DNA from: Treponema sp.
GTDB taxonomy: Bacteria > Spirochaetota > Spirochaetia > Treponematales > Breznakiellaceae
Assembly: GCA_031271075.1 (NCBI GenBank)
Contig: JAISWN010000116.1
Span: 1-6,124, forward strand
Direction of reading: 5' to 3'
Length of the DNA stretch: 6,124 nucleotides
Shown: positions 1-5,623 of the stretch, piece after piece
Position numbering within the stretch: the first letter of the stretch is position 1
How the letters are laid out: every line of letters starts with the position of its first letter
Made by a program: the position numbers and the translations under genes
The notes under the pieces: generated by a model
What the model was told of the DNA's origin: nothing
Database searches by the model: none
The model's input: the letters and a program-made list of their open reading frames with translations, nothing else

Positions 1-107
1 CGGCCCTTCCGCAGTTTCGCCGTGGAGATAAGGTTCATCGCCTTGGTTACCTGGAGGGTCTGTCTGATGGCCCGCATCCGCAGGCGGACGTCCCGTAGAT
101 TCGCCAT
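1..107 (-). CDS. atpG: F1 ATP synthase gamma subunit, N-terminal 35 codons (runs off left edge)
   Basis: Translating the minus strand from the ATG at 107-105 gives MANLRDVRLRMRAIRQTLQ followed by VTKAMNLISTAKLRKG. This is the N-terminal helix of the gamma subunit, with the family's 'LRD-(I/V)-R-x-R-(I/M)-x-(A/S)-(I/V)-(R/K)-x-T-x-Q-(I/V)-TKAM-x-(L/M)-(I/V)-(S/A)-x-AKLR' pattern. Gamma is the central rotor shaft: its coiled coil turns inside the alpha3beta3 head and couples c-ring rotation to ATP synthesis. The remainder lies beyond position 1. It begins 9 nt after the atpA stop codon and is the last gene of the operon in view. The upstream sequence AGGCGGGAA is only a weak Shine-Dalgarno, so translational coupling to atpA is likely. 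Identity is clear although only about an eighth of a usual gamma subunit (about 290 residues) is present. Confidence 0.93.
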   Translation of the reverse strand, partial: MANLRDVRLRMRAIRQTLQVTKAMNLISTAKLRKG

Positions 108-116
108 GGTTCCCGC

Positions 117-1619
117 CTATTGTTTAAGCTGCTTGTAGGCTTCCACCGCTTTCCGCAGTTCCGATTCCGTTTCCGCGGTGATGGCCCCGGTACTGGCGAT
201 GGTTTCCAGCGCGGCGCCCTTGTGGCTCCCCAGATACTCCAGGAAACCTCTGATGAAGGGGCCGATTTTCTCCAACTCCACATCCATCAGGTAGCCGTTG
301 ACCGCGGCAAACAGGATGGCCGCCTGCTCCTCCATGGCGTAGGGTTTGAACTGGGGCTGTTTCAGGGCCTCCATAAGCCGCACTCCCTGGGCCAGCTTGT
401 CCTGGGTGGCCTTGTCCAAGTCGCTCCCGAACTGGGCGAAAGCCGCCATTTCCCGGTACTGGGCCAGATCCAGGCGCAGGCGTCCGGAGATTTTGCGGAT
501 AGCCTTGGACTGGGCCGAACCGCCCACCCGGCTTACCGAGAGGCCCACATCCACGGCGGGGCGGAAGCCTGAGTTGAAGAGTTCGGAATCCAGGAAGACC
601 TGCCCGTCGGTAATGGAAATAACGTTGGTAGGGATGTAGGAGGAAATGTCCCCCGCCTGGGTTTCCACGATGGGCAGGGCGGTGATGGAACCCCCTCCCC
701 GGGCGTCGGAAAGCTTCGCCGAGCGCTCCAGAAGCCGGGAGTGGAGGTAGAACACGTCTCCGGGAAAGGCCTCGCGCCCCGGGGGCCTGCGGAGGAGGAG
801 GCTGATAGTCCGGTAAGCCACGGCGTGTTTGGAAAGGTCGTCGTAGATCACCAGGACATCCCCGCCCCGGCGCATAAAGTGTTCCGCCATTGCCACGGCC
901 GAATAGGGGGCCAGGTACTGCAGAGCCGCCGAATCGGAGGCGGAGGCCAGAACCACGAAGGTGTAATCCATGGCCCCGAATTTCTCCAGATTCTTGATGA
1001 TCGCCGCCACGGAGGAGGATTTTTGCCCGATGGCGCAGTAGACGCAGTAGACGTTCTTCCCTTTCTGGTTGATGATCGTGTCGATAGCCAGGGCGGTTTT
1101 GCCGGTCTGCCGGTCGCCGATGATGAGTTCCCGCTGCCCCCTGCCGATGGGGATCATGGAATCCACCGAAAGGGCGCCGGTCTGGAGCGGCACATTCACC
1201 GTCCCCCGGTCAATTACCGGGGCGGCGGGGGATTCCACCGGAAGATACTCCTCCGCAACCACAGGGCCCCTGCCGTCTACCGCTTCCCCCAGGGGGTTCA
1301 CCACCCGGCCCAGGAGGGAAGGGCCGGCGGGCACCGAAACGACTTTGCCTGTACCCCGGGCCTCCTCCCCGTCTTTAACCAGGGATTCGCCGGAGAGGAG
1401 CACGCAGCCAACCCCGTTTTCCTCCAGGTTAAGGACTATTCCCATAGCCCCGGAGTTAAAATCCACCAGTTCCCCGTATACCGCCTTGTCGAGTCCGTAT
1501 ATCGTGGCTACCGAATCCCCCACCTGGACGACAAATCCCGAGGAATCGGAGGAAGGTTTCCCATCCCAGTGTTCAATTTGTTCCTGTAAAACCCTGGTCA
1601 GGTTACCGTAATCGACCAT
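117..1619 (-). CDS. atpA: F1 ATP synthase alpha subunit
   Basis: A 500-residue protein, the usual length for alpha, which is the non-catalytic nucleotide-binding subunit of the F1 head and alternates with beta. Visible in order: the N-terminal beta-barrel (about 25-95, ending near the [13 protein letters not shown] segment at 104-116); the strand [20 protein letters not shown] at 154-173 running into Walker A GDRQTGKT (168-175, Lys174); the QYLAPYS segment (234-240); Walker B LVIYDD (256-261); [20 protein letters not shown] (277-296); the alpha/beta signature [10 protein letters not shown] (354-363) followed at once by Arg364, the arginine finger equivalent to E. coli alpha-Arg376; and the C-terminal helical domain. 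The segment after [15 protein letters not shown] is short compared with the E. coli protein, as in many bacteria. The ATG at 1619-1617 has a strong Shine-Dalgarno GGAGGT (1630-1625, 5 nt spacing) and shares its A with the atpH stop (TAATG), implying coupled translation. Confidence 0.99.
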   Translation of the reverse strand: MVDYGNLTRVLQEQIEHWDGKPSSDSSGFVVQVGDSVATIYGLDKAVYGELVDFNSGAMGIVLNLEENGVGCVLLSGESLVKDGEEARGTGKVVSVPAGPSLLGRVVNPLGEAVDGRGPVVAEEYLPVESPAAPVIDRGTVNVPLQTGALSVDSMIPIGRGQRELIIGDRQTGKTALAIDTIINQKGKNVYCVYCAIGQKSSSVAAIIKNLEKFGAMDYTFVVLASASDSAALQYLAPYSAVAMAEHFMRRGGDVLVIYDDLSKHAVAYRTISLLLRRPPGREAFPGDVFYLHSRLLERSAKLSDARGGGSITALPIVETQAGDISSYIPTNVISITDGQVFLDSELFNSGFRPAVDVGLSVSRVGGSAQSKAIRKISGRLRLDLAQYREMAAFAQFGSDLDKATQDKLAQGVRLMEALKQPQFKPYAMEEQAAILFAAVNGYLMDVELEKIGPFIRGFLEYLGSHKGAALETIASTGAITAETESELRKAVEAYKQLKQ

Positions 1620-2296
1620 TACAAACCTCCATGGGACGGAAGGGCGCCGCTTAAACCGCCGGTTTTGCCCGGGGTATAAGAGGCCGCAAGATCCGCCTCC
1701 ATTTTCGCCAGGAGGGCCCGCAGACTGGCGTCGATAATCTCGCTGCCAATCCGCAGCCGGTACCCTCCAAGTAATTCGGGCATGATCTTCACCTCAAACA
1801 CCACGCCCTGGGCGCCGGTTTTTCCGGCAAGTTCCGCTTCCAGTTCCCTTTTAAAGTCTTCTTCCGGCGGGAAGGGGGATTCAAGGCCGGCCCGCAGAAA
1901 ACCCCGCAAACCGTCCAGTTCCACCCCTATCCTTTCGATGATCCTGCCGGTATGGCCGAAGAACCCCCGCCTAACCAGAAGCAAAAGGAAGCGGAAGGTA
2001 ATCTCCGCCGTTTTAGCTTCCCCGCCCCCTGAAGCCCCGGCAGATTCGGCGGGCTTGGCAGGGCCGCCGGCCTCTTTCAACGCGGCCCGGAGCATCCCCT
2101 CCAGTTGGCCCGCCGCAACGGTTCCCGAAGGCTCCCCCCTGCCCCCGGAGGCGCGGATTGAATCAATCACCGGGTGTATAAGCCTGAGCAGGGCAAGACC
2201 CTGGCCGACAGCCTCGGGGTCCTGCCCCAGGGCCCTTACAAAGGCCAAAGCCCAGCGGGCAGTCCATTGGCCGGCCCAGCGTTCCGTGGCGGACAC
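1619..2296 (-). CDS. atpH: F1Fo ATP synthase delta subunit, enlarged
   Basis: A 225-residue protein that joins the top of the alpha3beta3 head to the peripheral stalk. Identification rests on the C-terminal family signature [20 protein letters not shown] (172-191), which matches the delta 'LIGG-x-x-(I/L)-(R/K)-(I/V)-G-(D/S)-x-x-(I/L)-D-x-S-(V/L)-R' pattern, and on its place between b and alpha. The N-terminal part (about 6-75) looks helical and has the expected start of helix 1 ([14 protein letters not shown], 10-23), but is divergent. At roughly 75-97 there is a low-complexity Ala/Gly/Pro/Lys stretch, and the last 20 or so residues are a Gly/Ser/Pro-rich tail. These account for the excess over the usual length of about 180. 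The start is GTG (2296-2294), 3 nt after the atpF stop, with a G-rich GGGGGA about 8 nt upstream. No better in-frame start is seen. Confidence 0.93.
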   Translation of the reverse strand: MSATERWAGQWTARWALAFVRALGQDPEAVGQGLALLRLIHPVIDSIRASGGRGEPSGTVAAGQLEGMLRAALKEAGGPAKPAESAGASGGGEAKTAEITFRFLLLLVRRGFFGHTGRIIERIGVELDGLRGFLRAGLESPFPPEEDFKRELEAELAGKTGAQGVVFEVKIMPELLGGYRLRIGSEIIDASLRALLAKMEADLAASYTPGKTGGLSGALPSHGGL

Positions 2297-2299
2297 CGG

Positions 2300-2827
2300 C
2301 TATTCCCCCGCCGCGCCCTGGCCCGATCCGCCACGGGAGGCTTTCCCCCGGGCAATCTCCGCCAGAAGAGACGCGGCCAGGCGGCGGTTGTCTTCCTGGT
2401 TCAGATCCCTCCGCAAAAGCCGGGAAGCGGCGGCCACCACCAGGGCGGCGGCTTCCGCCTTGAACACCGCCAGGGCGGCCTGCCGTTCCACGTCGATCTG
2501 GCCGCGGGCCGAGGCGATCATACGCTCCGCCGAGGCTTTCCCCTCCGCCACAATCCGATCCGCCTCCTGCCGGGAATTTTCCCGGGCCTCCCGGATAATC
2601 GCCTCGGCCTCGCCCTCGGCCTGCCGGATCCGCTCCTCGTAGGAAGCAAGAAGCTGTTTCGACTGGTTTCTCTCCTTTTCCGCCTGGGCAAGCGCGTCCT
2701 CCACCTTTTTTGTCCGGCCGGCCATGAATTTGCTTACCGGTTTAAAGAGAAGCGCCCGGAGGATGAAGAAAAGGATGGTGATGTTGAGGATGGTAACCAG
2801 GAAGGTTGCCGGGGAGAGGCTAATCAT
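2300..2827 (-). CDS. atpF: Fo ATP synthase b subunit (peripheral stalk)
   Basis: A 175-residue protein with one N-terminal membrane helix (about 7-27, SPATFLVTILNITILFFILR) followed by the conserved boundary motif LLFKPVSKFMAGR (26-38) that marks subunit b. Then comes a long, highly charged Ala/Glu/Arg/Lys-rich helix (about 40-140, for example ASYEERIRQAEGEAEAIIRE), the expected right-handed coiled-coil dimer that holds the head still against the turning rotor. The C-terminus is Gly/Ser-rich. The length is close to usual (155-175). Only one b gene is present; no b' duplicate is seen in the window. The ATG at 2827-2825 lies 10 nt after the atpE stop. Its ribosome site is weak (GAGAG at 2839-2835, 7 nt spacing), so it probably relies on coupling to atpE. 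Confidence 0.97.
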   Translation of the reverse strand: MISLSPATFLVTILNITILFFILRALLFKPVSKFMAGRTKKVEDALAQAEKERNQSKQLLASYEERIRQAEGEAEAIIREARENSRQEADRIVAEGKASAERMIASARGQIDVERQAALAVFKAEAAALVVAAASRLLRRDLNQEDNRRLAASLLAEIARGKASRGGSGQGAAGE

Positions 2828-2837
2828 AATAGGGCTC

Positions 2838-3065
2838 TCAGGCGCCTTTGGTGAAAATCAGGATGCCGATCACAAAGCCGTAGATAGCCGTGGCTTCCGC
2901 CAGGGCGATGCCCAGGAAGAAAACGGTCATGATCTTGCCCGAAGCCTCGGGCTGCCGGCTTATAGCCTGGGAAGCCCCGGATGTGGCTATTCCGATACCG
3001 ATACCCGCGCCGAGACCGGTCAGCACCGCGACACCCGCGCCAATCAGGAACAGAAGGTTATCCAT
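2838..3065 (-). CDS. atpE: Fo ATP synthase c subunit (rotor ring proteolipid)
   Basis: A 75-residue hairpin of two membrane helices that assembles into the rotor ring. Helix 1 (about 4-34) carries a GxGxGxGxG packing motif (Gly17, 19, 21, 23, 25). The cytoplasmic loop is RQPE (37-40), and helix 2 (about 45-72) holds the ion-binding Glu57 in LAEATAIYGFVIG. Comparing with the Na+-binding ring of Ilyobacter tartaricus (Gln32, Glu65, Ser66, Thr67, Tyr70), the equivalents here are Ile24, Glu57, Ala58, Thr59 and Tyr62. The Gln and Ser ligands are missing, so H+ rather than Na+ is inferred. The ATG at 3065-3063 has a strong Shine-Dalgarno, AAGGAG (3078-3073, 7 nt spacing), which contains part of the atpB stop codon. 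This strong site fits the need for many c copies per complex. Confidence 0.98.
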   Translation of the reverse strand: MDNLLFLIGAGVAVLTGLGAGIGIGIATSGASQAISRQPEASGKIMTVFFLGIALAEATAIYGFVIGILIFTKGA

Positions 3066-3076
3066 AGTAAAACTCC

Positions 3077-3835
3077 TTAAATTTCAACCGCTTCCGCCAC
3101 AAAAAGAGTGGTCAGAAAGGTAAATACGACCGCCTGGATGAGGCCGTCGAAAAAATCGAAGTACAGGGACAAGACCACCGGCAGAACCACCGGAACCGGC
3201 AGGGCCTGTTCAACCAGGAGCATGATAATAAAACCCCCCAGGATATTGCCGAAAAGCCGGAGACAGAGGGAAACGGGCCGGATAATGTACTCCAGCAGGT
3301 TAAAGGGCAGCATCATCGGCGCCGGGCGGAGCAGATTTTTCGCCCAGCCCTTTAGTCCCCGGGCCCGCAGTCCCCCGAAAAGCACCAGGAGGATCGAAAT
3401 CAGGGCCAGCGCCGCGGTCAGGTTGATGTCCCTGGCGGGGGGCTTGATGGTAAAGGGAGGCTCCAGCCCTAATGCGGCGATCCCCATGGGGGAGATTGCC
3501 GGGAGAATATTCGCCAGGAGGAGAAAGAGGAACACCGTGCCGATATAGGGGCCGTAGACCGCCGCCCGGCGGCCAAAGTGTTCCCGGGAAAAGTTGTCGA
3601 GGAATTCCACGGCCCATTCCAGAAACACCTGGGCCCCCCGGGGAACTTCCCGCAGTTTCCGGGTAAGGAGCAGGGTAGCGGCGATGAGGATCCCCATGGT
3701 CACCCAGGAGATCAAAACCGTTTCATTGATGTCTATCGATGTAATTTCCTGGCCGAAAAACGAAATAGAAACACCTTTTGGCAGGGGAATAGAAAAAATA
3801 ACCCTGAATTCCTCCAGAGGCCCCTTAATGTCCAT
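3077..3835 (-). CDS. atpB: Fo ATP synthase a subunit (stator ion channel)
   Basis: A 252-residue polytopic membrane protein that forms the two ion half-channels against the c-ring. The essential stator arginine is Arg193 in CLRLFGNILGG (191-201), equivalent to E. coli Arg210. The motif PPARDINLTAALAL (132-145) before helix 3 and the C-terminal DGLIQAVVFTFLTTLFVAEA (230-249), with Gln234 equivalent to E. coli Gln252, are family hallmarks. At the E. coli Glu219 position there is Phe202, and at the His245 position Asp227, where many other bacteria have Glu; the acidic partner is therefore kept on the last helix in a shorter form. Five or six membrane segments can be seen, starting at about 39-57 and 97-113. 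The start ATG (3835-3833) has a GAGGAG site (3853-3848) with a rather long 12-nt spacing. It lies 26 nt after the preceding gene. Confidence 0.98.
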   Translation of the reverse strand: MDIKGPLEEFRVIFSIPLPKGVSISFFGQEITSIDINETVLISWVTMGILIAATLLLTRKLREVPRGAQVFLEWAVEFLDNFSREHFGRRAAVYGPYIGTVFLFLLLANILPAISPMGIAALGLEPPFTIKPPARDINLTAALALISILLVLFGGLRARGLKGWAKNLLRPAPMMLPFNLLEYIIRPVSLCLRLFGNILGGFIIMLLVEQALPVPVVLPVVLSLYFDFFDGLIQAVVFTFLTTLFVAEAVEI

Positions 3836-3861
3836 AACTTTTATTAACTCCTCGTCTTTTT

Positions 3862-4377
3862 CTAGTCCTTTTTAAAGAAAAAATCATCCCTGAAATACTT
3901 TTGAAGCAATTCCTTGGATACCTTGTCCTGGTAGTTCATGTGGGTGTAGGTCGCTTCCAGGAAACCCTTGGTCAGATAAAAACAGCCCAGGAGGAAAAAT
4001 TCCGCCACCTGGGTCATGATCCCCATACTTTGGTACATCCGCAAGGGGTTTTCCGGGGCGTATTCACTCATAATGTATTCAATAACCACTTTGTGAGACA
4101 GATTTACGGCGTAAACCACCTCGGAAATGGGAAAGCCCTCGCCCATCTGCCGCTTTCCCAGTTTAACAAAAAATTCCCCCACCAGGGAACGGTCAAGTCC
4201 CCGGGAGACGGTACGGCCCAGGATAGGGTAGAAAGGGGCGTTTGCCGCTATCAACGCTTCATCGCTGAGGCCGTTGTAATGCTTCAAATGGGCGGCCTTG
4301 CGGATCTGATCTTTCCACTTTATGGCAAACTGATCCGCCTGGAGAGCGAATACATCGAACAAAAGCCCATCAAGCAT
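3862..4377 (-). CDS. Uncharacterised helical cytosolic protein, first gene of the ATP synthase operon
   Basis: A 171-residue protein with no signal peptide or clear membrane span, apparently all alpha-helical. Visible pieces: FAIKWKDQIRKAAHLKHYNG (17-36), Pro48 in APFYPILGRT (47-56), DRSLVGEFFVKLGKRQMGEG (62-81), FPISEVVYAVNLSHKVVIEY (82-101), a hydrophobic helix VAEFFLLGCFYLTKGFLEAT (124-143) and a basic/aromatic tail YFRDDFFFKKD (161-171). The W-x-x-x-I start, the central P-x-(L/I)-L and the 'FF-x-x-LG...G(F/Y)P-x-x-E(V/L)' core recall, to my eye, the RsbR/RsbRD-type N-terminal sensory helix bundle; this is a resemblance only. It occupies the place where many operons carry atpI, but AtpI is a small membrane protein and this is not. 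It is read into atpB with no terminator in the 26-nt gap. ATG is the only plausible start (in-frame TGA at 4401-4399), yet there is no good Shine-Dalgarno. Confidence 0.85.
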   Translation of the reverse strand: MLDGLLFDVFALQADQFAIKWKDQIRKAAHLKHYNGLSDEALIAANAPFYPILGRTVSRGLDRSLVGEFFVKLGKRQMGEGFPISEVVYAVNLSHKVVIEYIMSEYAPENPLRMYQSMGIMTQVAEFFLLGCFYLTKGFLEATYTHMNYQDKVSKELLQKYFRDDFFFKKD

Positions 4378-4385
4378 ACCTGGAA

Positions 4386-4413
4386 ATTTTACACATTTTC
4401 ATTTGAATCGCAA
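4386..4413 (-). promoter_or_regulatory. Candidate promoter of the ATP synthase operon
   Basis: On the minus strand TTGCGA (4413-4408, 4 of 6 to the -35 consensus) is followed after 16 nt by TAAAAT (4391-4386, 5 of 6 to the -10 consensus). Transcription would begin only about 1-3 nt before the ATG at 4377, giving an almost leaderless mRNA, which would agree with the lack of a Shine-Dalgarno for this first gene. This is a prediction by eye; a stronger promoter further upstream cannot be excluded. Confidence 0.25.
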
Positions 4414-4463
4414 GTGCCCGCCAGGCGCCGCCTGAAGTTCCAGGGGAAATCGCTGTCACGGCG

Positions 4464-4481
4464 AGTCGAAGCTGCGGTTCG
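4464..4481. repeat. REP-like palindromic element, copy A (core only)
   Basis: AGTCGAAGCTGCGGTTCG, in which CGAAGC and GGTTCG can pair around a TGC loop (one G-T pair). It matches copies B and C with one mismatch each over this core. The left flank found in B and C (GCCTGAAG) occurs here about 30 nt further upstream, at 4430-4437, as though intervening sequence had separated the halves. GTTCG/CGAAC pairing with the sequence just downstream (to about 4490) offers an alternative fold. Confidence 0.65.
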
Positions 4482-4519
4482 TGCTACGAACTTCCGCTTT
4501 GAGGGCTATGACCTTAGGG

Positions 4520-4550
4520 CCTGTTCACACTAATACCCTGTAAACACTAA
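4520..4550. repeat. Two-unit direct repeat, 14 nt with 17-nt period
   Basis: CCTGTTCACACTAA (4520-4533) and CCTGTAAACACTAA (4537-4550) agree at 12 of 14 positions with a 3-nt spacer. They lie about 145 nt upstream of the first gene of the ATP operon. They could be a paired protein-binding site or a remnant of a repeat; nothing in the sequence decides which. Confidence 0.5.
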
Positions 4551-4679
4551 GAAGGCAGATATGGGAAAACTTGACCAGGGATTTTCACGGAGAAACACGG
4601 AGATTTTGCCGCCAATCCGGGCTTATTCCTCTCTATCTCCTCCTTTCACGAGCTTTCGTGACGCAATGTCAGCCGGGGG

Positions 4680-4713
4680 TGTCGGCCACCAGTAGGTGTC
4701 AGACATTTTTTTT
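4680..4713 (+). terminator. Terminator-like imperfect hairpin followed by T8
   Basis: TGTCGGCCACC (4680-4690) pairs with GGTGTCAGACA (4695-4705) at 9 of 11 positions around an AGTA loop, and is followed by eight T (4706-4713). This is the shape of an intrinsic terminator for rightward transcription. No rightward gene is recognisable before it, so it may instead end a small RNA, stop antisense transcription, or be a repeat-family hairpin that happens to precede a T-run. Confidence 0.5.
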
Positions 4714-4723
4714 GAATTTTCCC

Positions 4724-4751
4724 TTGATTTTCTGGTTTTTTTTACGATATT
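4724..4751 (+). promoter_or_regulatory. Weak candidate promoter before the poly-C ORF
   Basis: TTGATT (4724-4729) and GATATT (4746-4751) are separated by 16 nt, each matching 4 of 6 consensus bases, in a T-rich stretch. It would produce a leader of about 30 nt before the ATG at 4789. It is supported mainly by its position between the terminator-like hairpin and a start codon with a fair ribosome site. Confidence 0.25.
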
Positions 4752-4788
4752 GTTGTAATGTTAGGCCCTAAATAAGCGAGGTTGCAAA

Positions 4789-5013
4789 ATGAAAGAACGC
4801 GATTTTTGTCCCCTGGATATTCCCGGGATAGTAATTCCCGGCATCGCTGATTCCCGCGGGTACACTTCTTCCCTGTCAAGGCGGAGTGCGCCGTTACGGA
4901 ATTCTACCCCCCCCCCCCCATGCGGCTTCCTTAGCGCTAATCAACATACCTCGCCTGAAGTCGAAGCTGCGGTCCGGCGCGGGTTCCTCTTTCCCGTTTT
5001 CATCTGCCTTTGA
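4789..5013 (+). CDS. Doubtful short ORF interrupted by a poly-C tract
   Basis: A 74-codon frame starting MKERDFCPLDIPGIVIPGIA. The ATG is preceded by GAGG (4778-4781) at a 7-nt spacing, and possibly by a promoter at 4724-4751, which makes the start look genuine. From about codon 30 the sequence becomes Ser/Arg/Pro-rich and uncharacteristic of a folded protein. It runs through thirteen C (4907-4919, read as Pro codons) and then through REP-like copy B. I recognise no family. It may be the start of a decayed gene, or a frame switched by the poly-C length: with one C fewer the frame would continue to the TGA at 5156-5158, overlapping the next ATG. Low confidence that it is expressed as written. 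Confidence 0.25.
   Translation: MKERDFCPLDIPGIVIPGIADSRGYTSSLSRRSAPLRNSTPPPPCGFLSANQHTSPEVEAAVRRGFLFPVFICL
4907..4919. repeat. Poly-C homopolymer, 13 nt
   Basis: Thirteen consecutive C on the plus strand (poly-G on the minus strand), by far the longest homopolymer in the window. Tracts of this kind change length readily by slipped-strand mispairing, and in Treponema pallidum poly-G tracts are known to vary gene expression. Here it lies inside the doubtful ORF that starts at 4789. The exact length is also the sort of thing that sequencing and assembly get wrong. Confidence 0.9.
4951..4979. repeat. REP-like palindromic element, copy B
   Basis: It begins TCGCCTGAAGTCGAAGCTGC and ends GGTCCGGCG. 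It differs from copy C by one C indel and two substitutions over 29-30 nt, so the relationship is certain. The potential stem (CGAAGC/GGTCCG) is weaker here because of a mismatch. The outer CGCC and GGCG ends are kept. Confidence 0.75.
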
Positions 5014-5154
5014 AAACAGCAAAATGCGGAGCAGTTTGCAGGACTTGCAAGCTAGCCACAGGCGAGCAGAGAACCAACCGGGTTCGCGAACAAGTCTAAT
5101 ACAGGAGCAGGAGGGAACAGGGAGAATGAATAGTAAACAAGGAAGGAAGTGTGT
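5014..5154. other. Spacer with a small inverted repeat, no gene seen
   Basis: The stretch contains TTGCA-ggact-TGCAA (near 5036-5050), able to form a small hairpin, and purine-rich sequence leading to the ribosome site of the next ORF. A 10-codon frame beginning at an ATG (5126) after GGGAGA ends with a TGA at 5156-5158 that overlaps the next start as ATGA. It could act as a leader peptide, but evidence is thin. A minus-strand frame across 5052-5276 is Ser-rich and antisense to the next ORF, and is not credible. Confidence 0.4.
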
Positions 5155-5319
5155 ATGATACGGCGGTTGATTGGGTGGCTAAGGCGTCCGGCCTTGGCGG
5201 AGGATACGATGGTTATAGACGACGAGGAGTTCGAGCGGCTTTTCGAGGACGACGGGGACAGCGCCGGCGACGGCACGGGGAACGCGCCGGTGTCAGACGC
5301 CGCATTGAGGAACGAATGA
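5155..5319 (+). CDS. Small acidic protein of unknown function (54 residues)
   Basis: The ATG at 5155-5157 follows a good ribosome site (GGAAGGAAG, 5141-5149), and the frame stays open for 54 codons to TGA at 5317-5319. It begins basic and hydrophobic, MIRRLIGWLRRPALAEDT, and turns strongly acidic, VIDDEEFERLFEDDGDS (20-36), ending in a Gly/Ala/Asn-rich tail. The amphipathic basic start and acidic middle read more like real protein than the other two frames, which give Arg-rich or Ser-rich nonsense. I recognise no family, and no catalytic motif is visible. It could be a complete small protein or the surviving N-terminus of a longer one. It is convergent with the Rpn-like remnant (4 nt between the two stop codons). 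It contains GGTGTCAGAC (5289-5298), also present in the hairpin at 4695. Confidence 0.5.
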   Translation: MIRRLIGWLRRPALAEDTMVIDDEEFERLFEDDGDSAGDGTGNAPVSDAALRNE

Positions 5320-5323
5320 GGGA

Positions 5324-5623
5324 TTACCCCTTATCTGATAATTGTTTGAGAATGGAGAAATGGATAATGAAGGTTACCCGTTCCTCCCGGCCTTCCTCCC
5401 GCTCAACCACCAGCGCGTCTTCCAGCTTCCATTCACCGAATAACATATTGACTACCTCCGATCCGTTTCTCTCAAGAAACCCTTTTAAGATATTGTCCTT
5501 TTCCACCATGTCCCCGTTGTGCCCTTCGTTGATATTGTATATCCGCGCCGTTAGCTCCAGGTCAGGCGGAACGCCGGCAGGCAGCCCTAAAGAAGCAATA
5601 AAGGCACGGGAATCAACAAGCTC
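5324..5623 (-). pseudogene. Decayed C-terminal fragment, Rpn / PD-(D/E)XK nuclease 'putative transposase' family
   Basis: The minus-strand frame read from about 5623 gives ELVDSRAFIASLGLP, then PDLELTARIYNINEGHNGD, then NILKGFLERNGSEVVNMLFG, and ends near EDALVVEREEGREE. 'LELT-x-x-(V/I)-YNIN-x-G-(H/R/Y)-N' and 'ILK-x-FLE-x-x-x-SEV-x-NML' are, from memory, typical of the C-terminal half of Rpn-type proteins, linked with recombination and formerly called transposases. In intact members these two blocks are separated by some tens of residues; here they nearly touch, suggesting an internal deletion. The nuclease core and a start codon are missing, since the frame is closed by TAA at 5659-5657, beyond REP-like copy C. 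After GREE the sequence leaves the family's usual Glu/Gly-rich tail and stops at 5324. An internal ATG (5509) would make only a 61-residue stub. Family assignment is by resemblance. Confidence 0.6.

Larger units (their letters stand above)
4378..4788. other. Gene-poor structured spacer upstream of the ATP operon
   Basis: No convincing gene is seen on either strand in this stretch. It contains the candidate operon promoter, REP-like copy A with flanking inverted GAAGTTC/GAACTTC (near 4435 and 4488), the 14-nt direct repeat at 4520-4550, and a short tandem repeat in which TTTCACGGAG (4583-4592) is followed directly by AAACACGGAG (4593-4602). It also has a small hairpin TCACGA-gctt-TCGTGA (4646-4661), a terminator-like hairpin with T8 (4680-4713), and a T-rich stretch with a possible plus-strand promoter. 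The 66-codon frame at 4571-4771 passes through these elements, has no ribosome site and looks non-coding. Confidence 0.6.

Noticed and set aside
120..2854. Long plus-strand open frames at 120-572, 346-639, 741-1589, 1069-1611, 1782-2642 and 2174-2854
   Set aside because: They are antisense to atpA, atpH and atpF, have no family features, and arise from the GC-rich codon use of the true genes on the other strand.
3300..3617. Minus-strand 105-codon frame within atpB
   Set aside because: It is the same strand but a different frame of atpB, Pro/Gly/Arg-rich, and atpB is unmistakable across this stretch.
4511..4530. Possible insertion-sequence terminal repeat (GGGCCTGTTCACAC)
   Set aside because: The sequence has the feel of an IS end, but no matching inverted partner or transposase was found in the window.
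3901..4533. Plus-strand 210-codon frame opposite the first operon gene
   Set aside because: It is antisense to the 171-residue protein, which has coherent helical sequence and operon context. The frame also runs into the structured spacer and has no ribosome site.
5052..5276. Minus-strand 74-codon frame
   Set aside because: It is Ser-rich low complexity, antisense to the 54-codon ORF with the better ribosome site.
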